From Lacrimispora amygdalina (GTDB lineage: Bacteria > Bacillota > Clostridia > Lachnospirales > Lachnospiraceae): a stretch of 64,000 nucleotides of DNA. Below are positions 60,463-64,000 of the stretch, one piece after another. Below the pieces are notes generated by a model. That model was given only the letters and a program-made list of their open reading frames with translations, was not told the DNA's origin and ran no database searches. Location of the stretch: contig NZ_OAOF01000008.1 in the NCBI RefSeq assembly GCF_900205965.1, positions 124,001 to 188,000 of the forward strand. The letters run 5' to 3'. The translations under genes were made by a program, and so were the position numbers. Position 1 is the stretch's first letter. Each line of letters opens with the position of its first letter.

Positions 60463-61173
60463 CTACCGCTTTACCTCAAATTTATACCCGATCCCCCACA
60501 CCGTTGAAAGTGCCCAGCCTGAATGATCTTTGATCTTTTCTCTCAGACGCTTGATATGGACATCCACAGTTCTCGTATCTCCGATATATTCATACCCCCA
60601 GATATGATCCAGAAGCTGTTCCCTTGTAAACACCTGGTTAGGGGAGGAAGCAAGGAAATAAAGAAGCTCCAGCTCCTTTGGAGGCATCTCAATGGAGTGC
60701 CCCATATAGATAACAGAGTAGTTGGTTAAGTTGACAATCAGATCCGGATATTCCACATAGTCGCCCTGCTGGTCCGTATGGGAAGCAGCAGGAGCAGGAC
60801 CTGACTGATATCGTCTTAACACTGCTTTTACCCGCGCCACCAGTTCCTTGGAATCAAAGGGTTTGATCATATAATCATCAGCTCCCAGCTCCAGACCCAG
60901 TACCTTATCAAATACCTCGCCCTTTGCTGACAGCATGATAATCGGAACCTGGGACCCTGTACGAAGCTCCCGGCAGACCTGATAGCCGTCCATGCCCGGA
61001 AGCATTAAATCAAGCAGAACAAGATTGGGCTTAAATTCAGGAAAGACCCGAATTGCTTCCTCTCCGTCTCCGACGATTTCAGTTTCATAGCATTCCTTTA
61101 AAAGATATAGGGAAATGAGCTCTGCAATATTGCTGTCGTCGTCCACAATTAAAATCCGCTGTTTCTCTGCCAT
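60463..61173 (-). CDS. OmpR/PhoB-family response regulator
   Basis: The 236-aa product has a receiver domain (about 1-118; ILIVDDDSNIAEL, phosphorylated Asp in LVLLDLMLPG, KPFDSKELVARV) and a C-terminal winged helix (about 135-235; MPPKELELLYFLASSPNQVFTREQLLDHIWGYEY, TVDVHIKRLREKI). It is the partner of the downstream kinase. The ATG at 61173 has GGGGGATC upstream; the TTG at 61191 is unlikely. It starts about 20 bases after mutS2, so the three genes probably share a transcript. Confidence 0.94.
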   Translation of the reverse strand: MAEKQRILIVDDDSNIAELISLYLLKECYETEIVGDGEEAIRVFPEFKPNLVLLDLMLPGMDGYQVCRELRTGSQVPIIMLSAKGEVFDKVLGLELGADDYMIKPFDSKELVARVKAVLRRYQSGPAPAASHTDQQGDYVEYPDLIVNLTNYSVIYMGHSIEMPPKELELLYFLASSPNQVFTREQLLDHIWGYEYIGDTRTVDVHIKRLREKIKDHSGWALSTVWGIGYKFEVKR

Positions 61174-61193
61174 AATGGATCCCCCGTTCAAAT

Positions 61194-63584
61194 TTATTTA
61201 AATGAGACAATGGTGACTCCCGAATCTCCTTCGCCGAAGACACCAAGCCTGAATTCTTTTACATATTTTAATCTCTTTAAATGCTTATGCACCGCATTTT
61301 TTAAGGCACCGGTACCTCGTCCGTGAACCACCCGCACCTGGGGAAGATGGGCAAGATAGGCATCGTCTAAATATTTATCAAGCTGAGGTATCGCCTCATC
61401 TGTTGTCATACCGATCAGATTGATCTCGGGTGAAATGGAGAAGGACTTTGAGATACGGGCAGAACTGCTTCCGCTTCCTGACTTTTTGGAACCTCCGTTT
61501 GAAGGTGTCAGAACTGTGTCGTCATGAAGCAGCTCTAAATCCGACAGGTTAACCAGTGACCGCAGGATGCCCATCTGAACGTATAAATCACCTTTTGCAT
61601 TGGGAAGGGAGCTTACTGTTCCGTTTAAGTTCATGCTTAAAACTCTTACTCCGTCTCCCAGCTTCAGCTTCTTTGGATCAATCCCTTTCGTGGGATTTTT
61701 CTGTTCTCTCTTTATGGACAGGGAAGAGTCCACATCTTTTAGCTTATTCCTTAACCGGCTGCGTTCTGCCTCCAGCTCCCTGCCAACTCCGGAATCGGAA
61801 GCCAGCTTGTTAATCTGACGGATGGTCTGATCAGCAGTATCCTTCGCGTCCCGTAAGATTTTGCGGGCCTCTTCTCTGGCATCCTGAATCACCTTGTCCC
61901 GCCGTTCATCAAGCCGCTCCTCCTTCTGGGTTAATCGGGCTTTTAACTGTTCTACTTCCAGCTTGTAGGAGGCTATCTGGATTCGTTCTTTTTCAATGGT
62001 AACCCTGTTTTCCTCCAGATGTGTCAGCAGATCCTCAAATGTTTCATCCTTTGCTTCCAGATGAGTCTTAGCCTCATCGATGATATATTCCGGAAGCCCC
62101 AGCTTCTTTGATATTGCAAAGGCATTACTTTTGCCTGGAACGCCGATCAGGATCCGGTAGGTGGGCTGAAGTGTCTCTACATTGAATTCGCAGCAGGCAT
62201 TCTCCACACCGGGGGTGGTAAGGGCAAAGACCTTTAACTCGCTGTAATGAGTGGTTGCCATGGTCCGGCACTTCATATTGTGAAGGAACGAAAGGATGGA
62301 GATAGCCAGGGCAGCCCCTTCTGTAGGGTCCGTACCGGCTCCAAGCTCATCAAACAGGCAGAGGGAATTACTGTCTGCCTTACTTAAGATCTGTACGATA
62401 TTTGTCATATGTGCGGAAAAAGTACTAAGGCTCTGTTCGATGCTCTGCTCATCTCCGATATCAGCAAACACTTCATCAAAGACCGCCAGCTCAGAACCGT
62501 CAAATGCCGGTATATGAAGACCAGACTGTCCCATCAGGGTAAACAGACCTACCGTTTTTAATGATACCGTCTTACCGCCGGTATTGGGTCCTGTAACAAT
62601 TAAAAGGTCGAAGGTTTTTCCTAAATGAATGGTAATGGGGACAACCTTTTTCGGATCCAGCAGGGGATGACGCCCGTCTTTAATACGAATCTCATGTTTT
62701 GTGTTAAAGATTGGCTCGCTGCCGTTATAATGTTTGGCCAGTGCTGCCTTTGCAAAGATAAAATCCAGTCTGGTAAGAGTGTGATAGTTTGTCTCCAGTT
62801 CTTCCAGATAAGGGGCCAGCTGATTGCTTAAATCCGCCAGAATCATCTCGATTTCCTTCTGTTCCTGAATTTCCAGGGCTCTTAAATCGTTATTCAGCTT
62901 AACGATTGCCATTGGTTCGATAAAGAGCGTTGATCCGGTAGAAGACTGGTCATGAACCATTCCCGAAACCTGGGATTTGTGTTCGGACTTTACAGGGAGA
63001 CAGTATCTTCCATCCCTCATGGTGATAACCGCATCCTGTAAATAGGAACGGTTGGAATTTAAAATGGAATTCATCTGGGTGTGGATCTTATCATTAATAG
63101 AGCGCATGGAGCGTCTGACATGGTGAAGCCCGGGGCTGGCATCGTCACTGACCTCTTCCTCCGAAATGATACAGCGCTTGATCTCGTTATTAACCGGAGT
63201 CAGAGGCTCCAGAATGCGGAAAAATTCTTCCAGAGAATCTTCAGAAATCTCAGGATCCTCATGCCTGCCATATGCCTTTGCTCTTGCAGATGCAGTGAGA
63301 AGGGAACTGATGGATAAAATTTCTATGATTCCGAGTGAACTCCCAACTTCCAGACGTTTTAAGGAAGCGCGGATATCCTTAACTCCTCCAAAGGAGATTC
63401 CGCCCTTCTGACGGACTCTGGTAACTGCATCGGTGGTTTCTTTTAAGGAAGTGGTTATCTCCTCATAATCCGTAGAGGGTACCAGTCTGCGGCACAGCTC
63501 CTTCCCGGACTCACAGGAGGCATATTCGGTAAGTTGTTCGATGATTTTATAATATTCTAACGTTTTCAGTGCTTTTTGATTCAT
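61194..63584 (-). CDS. mutS2: Endonuclease MutS2
   Basis: The 796-aa product is a full-length MutS2. It has the core lever/clamp region, Walker A GPNTGGKTVSLKT near residue 334, Walker B LFDELGAGTDPTEGA near 413, a coiled coil (about 515-630) and a C-terminal Smr nuclease domain (about 720-796; VRVVHGRGTGALK). MutS2 acts in recombination control and, in Bacillus, in rescue of collided ribosomes. AAGGT precedes the ATG. It is followed directly by a two-component pair. Confidence 0.96.
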   Translation of the reverse strand: MNQKALKTLEYYKIIEQLTEYASCESGKELCRRLVPSTDYEEITTSLKETTDAVTRVRQKGGISFGGVKDIRASLKRLEVGSSLGIIEILSISSLLTASARAKAYGRHEDPEISEDSLEEFFRILEPLTPVNNEIKRCIISEEEVSDDASPGLHHVRRSMRSINDKIHTQMNSILNSNRSYLQDAVITMRDGRYCLPVKSEHKSQVSGMVHDQSSTGSTLFIEPMAIVKLNNDLRALEIQEQKEIEMILADLSNQLAPYLEELETNYHTLTRLDFIFAKAALAKHYNGSEPIFNTKHEIRIKDGRHPLLDPKKVVPITIHLGKTFDLLIVTGPNTGGKTVSLKTVGLFTLMGQSGLHIPAFDGSELAVFDEVFADIGDEQSIEQSLSTFSAHMTNIVQILSKADSNSLCLFDELGAGTDPTEGAALAISILSFLHNMKCRTMATTHYSELKVFALTTPGVENACCEFNVETLQPTYRILIGVPGKSNAFAISKKLGLPEYIIDEAKTHLEAKDETFEDLLTHLEENRVTIEKERIQIASYKLEVEQLKARLTQKEERLDERRDKVIQDAREEARKILRDAKDTADQTIRQINKLASDSGVGRELEAERSRLRNKLKDVDSSLSIKREQKNPTKGIDPKKLKLGDGVRVLSMNLNGTVSSLPNAKGDLYVQMGILRSLVNLSDLELLHDDTVLTPSNGGSKKSGSGSSSARISKSFSISPEINLIGMTTDEAIPQLDKYLDDAYLAHLPQVRVVHGRGTGALKNAVHKHLKRLKYVKEFRLGVFGEGDSGVTIVSFK

Positions 63585-63666
63585 AAGTTATACCTTAATT
63601 ATTCTGCTTTCTTTGTGAATATTTAACCGGGATGATAACCGGTTTTTGAATAATGGGATCGGTTAC

Positions 63667-63696
63667 AGTATAGCATAGGAAAGACAAATACTGCAA
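63667..63696 (-). promoter_or_regulatory. Candidate mutS2 promoter
   Basis: On the minus strand TTGCAG (63691-63696) and TATACT (63667-63672) are 18 bases apart, with TG just before the -10 box. An AACCGG/CCGGTT repeat lies in the leader. Confidence 0.65.
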
Positions 63697-63737
63697 TCCT
63701 CAGGTTGTTGTTTTTACTGCTGTTTCATATGTTTTTC

Positions 63738-63766
63738 TTGCATAAAACAGGGAAGAACCTTATAAT
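63738..63766 (+). promoter_or_regulatory. Promoter of the HtrA-like protease gene
   Basis: TTGCAT (63738-63743) and a perfect TATAAT (63761-63766) are 17 bases apart and 33 bases before the start codon. Confidence 0.8.
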
Positions 63767-63798
63767 AGTACATAGGTCTTCTGAAAAGGAGGGTAAGT

Positions 63799-64000
63799 AT
63801 GCCGGAAAATAACGGGCCAGATGATAGAAAGGCGGAGACCCGCCGTTTTATCAATGAAAAGATTGTAAGACAGCCCATGTCAAAAAGGGATATGTTTAAG
63901 AGACTTCTGGGTCTTTTAGTGACTGCAGTTATTTTCGGAATGGTTGCGGCAGTTACATTTGTCATATCCAGACCTGTAGCTGAGAGATTACTAGTGGGAG
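63799..64000 (+). CDS. N-terminus of a membrane-anchored protein, probably an HtrA/S1C serine protease (3' end outside window)
   Basis: Sixty-seven codons are visible. They encode a charged cytoplasmic segment (about 1-35; MPENNGPDDRKAE, MSKRDMFKRLLG) and one membrane helix (about 37-57; LVTAVIFGMVAAVTFVIS), then RPVAERLL. This N-terminus resembles those of Lachnospiraceae trypsin-like HtrA proteases, but the catalytic domain is beyond the window, so the identity is tentative. AAGGAGGG lies six bases before the ATG, and a strong promoter is just upstream. Confidence 0.6.
   Translation, partial: MPENNGPDDRKAETRRFINEKIVRQPMSKRDMFKRLLGLLVTAVIFGMVAAVTFVISRPVAERLLVG

Noticed and set aside
1..64000. 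Prophage, integrative element, tRNA or rRNA genes
   Set aside because: No integrase, phage structural gene, cloverleaf sequence or rRNA segment was recognised by eye; a tRNAscan run would be needed to be certain for tRNAs.

Overview
The window reads as chromosomal DNA of a low-GC anaerobic Firmicute. Gene content (split pyruvate formate-lyase with its activase, iron-sulfur L-serine dehydratase, MecA, MutS2, PhoH, many AraC regulators, AGGAGG ribosome sites, TTGACA/TATAAT promoters) fits the Lachnospiraceae, probably near the Lacrimispora / Clostridium sphenoides-saccharolyticum group. That placement is inferred from gene families and was not tested by a search. I see no tRNA, rRNA, CRISPR array, integrase or transposase.

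Layout. 1-3.3 kb: end of a c-di-AMP phosphodiesterase, rplI, dnaB, a block of perfect tandem inverted repeats and a MerR regulator. 3.3-8.3 kb: a class-I amidotransferase, a ferredoxin, pflA, and a pyruvate formate-lyase split into a catalytic chain, a 78-aa companion and a free-standing glycyl-radical domain; then a DUF1858 protein. 8.3-17.1 kb: an alpha-galactoside locus (two AraC regulators, GH4 enzyme, sugar ABC transporter, GH36 alpha-galactosidase). 17.1-20.9 kb: a serine-use locus (YheO-like regulator, symporter, sdaAB, sdaAA). 21-24.6 kb: MarR with a perfect operator, a MATE exporter, an esterase-like protein, MecA. 24.8-25.1 kb: a candidate type I toxin-antitoxin pair. 25.2-27.6 kb: a Ser/Thr kinase fused to a ParA-like domain, a second ParA-like protein and a small acidic protein. 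27.8-31.7 kb: secreted GH18, metallophosphoesterase lipoprotein and amidase. 31.8-35.1 kb: a coiled-coil protein, a decaying LytTR two-component system and asnA. 35.2-44.5 kb: housekeeping genes (threonylcarbamoyl-AMP synthase, dCMP deaminase, radical SAM protein, nth, exonuclease, VanW, Lrp, aminotransferase, trmL).

44.5-50.7 kb is a minus-strand amino-acid or opine catabolic operon: permease, HcnABC/opine-oxidase-like flavoenzyme set, ornithine cyclodeaminase relative and a RidA remnant. 50.8-57.2 kb holds an AraC regulator and a ChvE/GguAB-type sugar ABC operon whose AraR-like repressor is broken while its likely operators survive. 57.2-64 kb: a small membrane protein, PhoH, a histidine kinase and response regulator, mutS2 and the start of an HtrA-like protease.

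Cross-cutting points. Three genes (LytTR response regulator, RidA, AraR) each appear to have lost an internal segment, and the LytTR histidine kinase has ATA where an ATG would be expected. The most promising candidates for undescribed biology are the kinase/pseudo-ParA cassette at 25.2-27.6 kb and the three-piece pyruvate formate-lyase.
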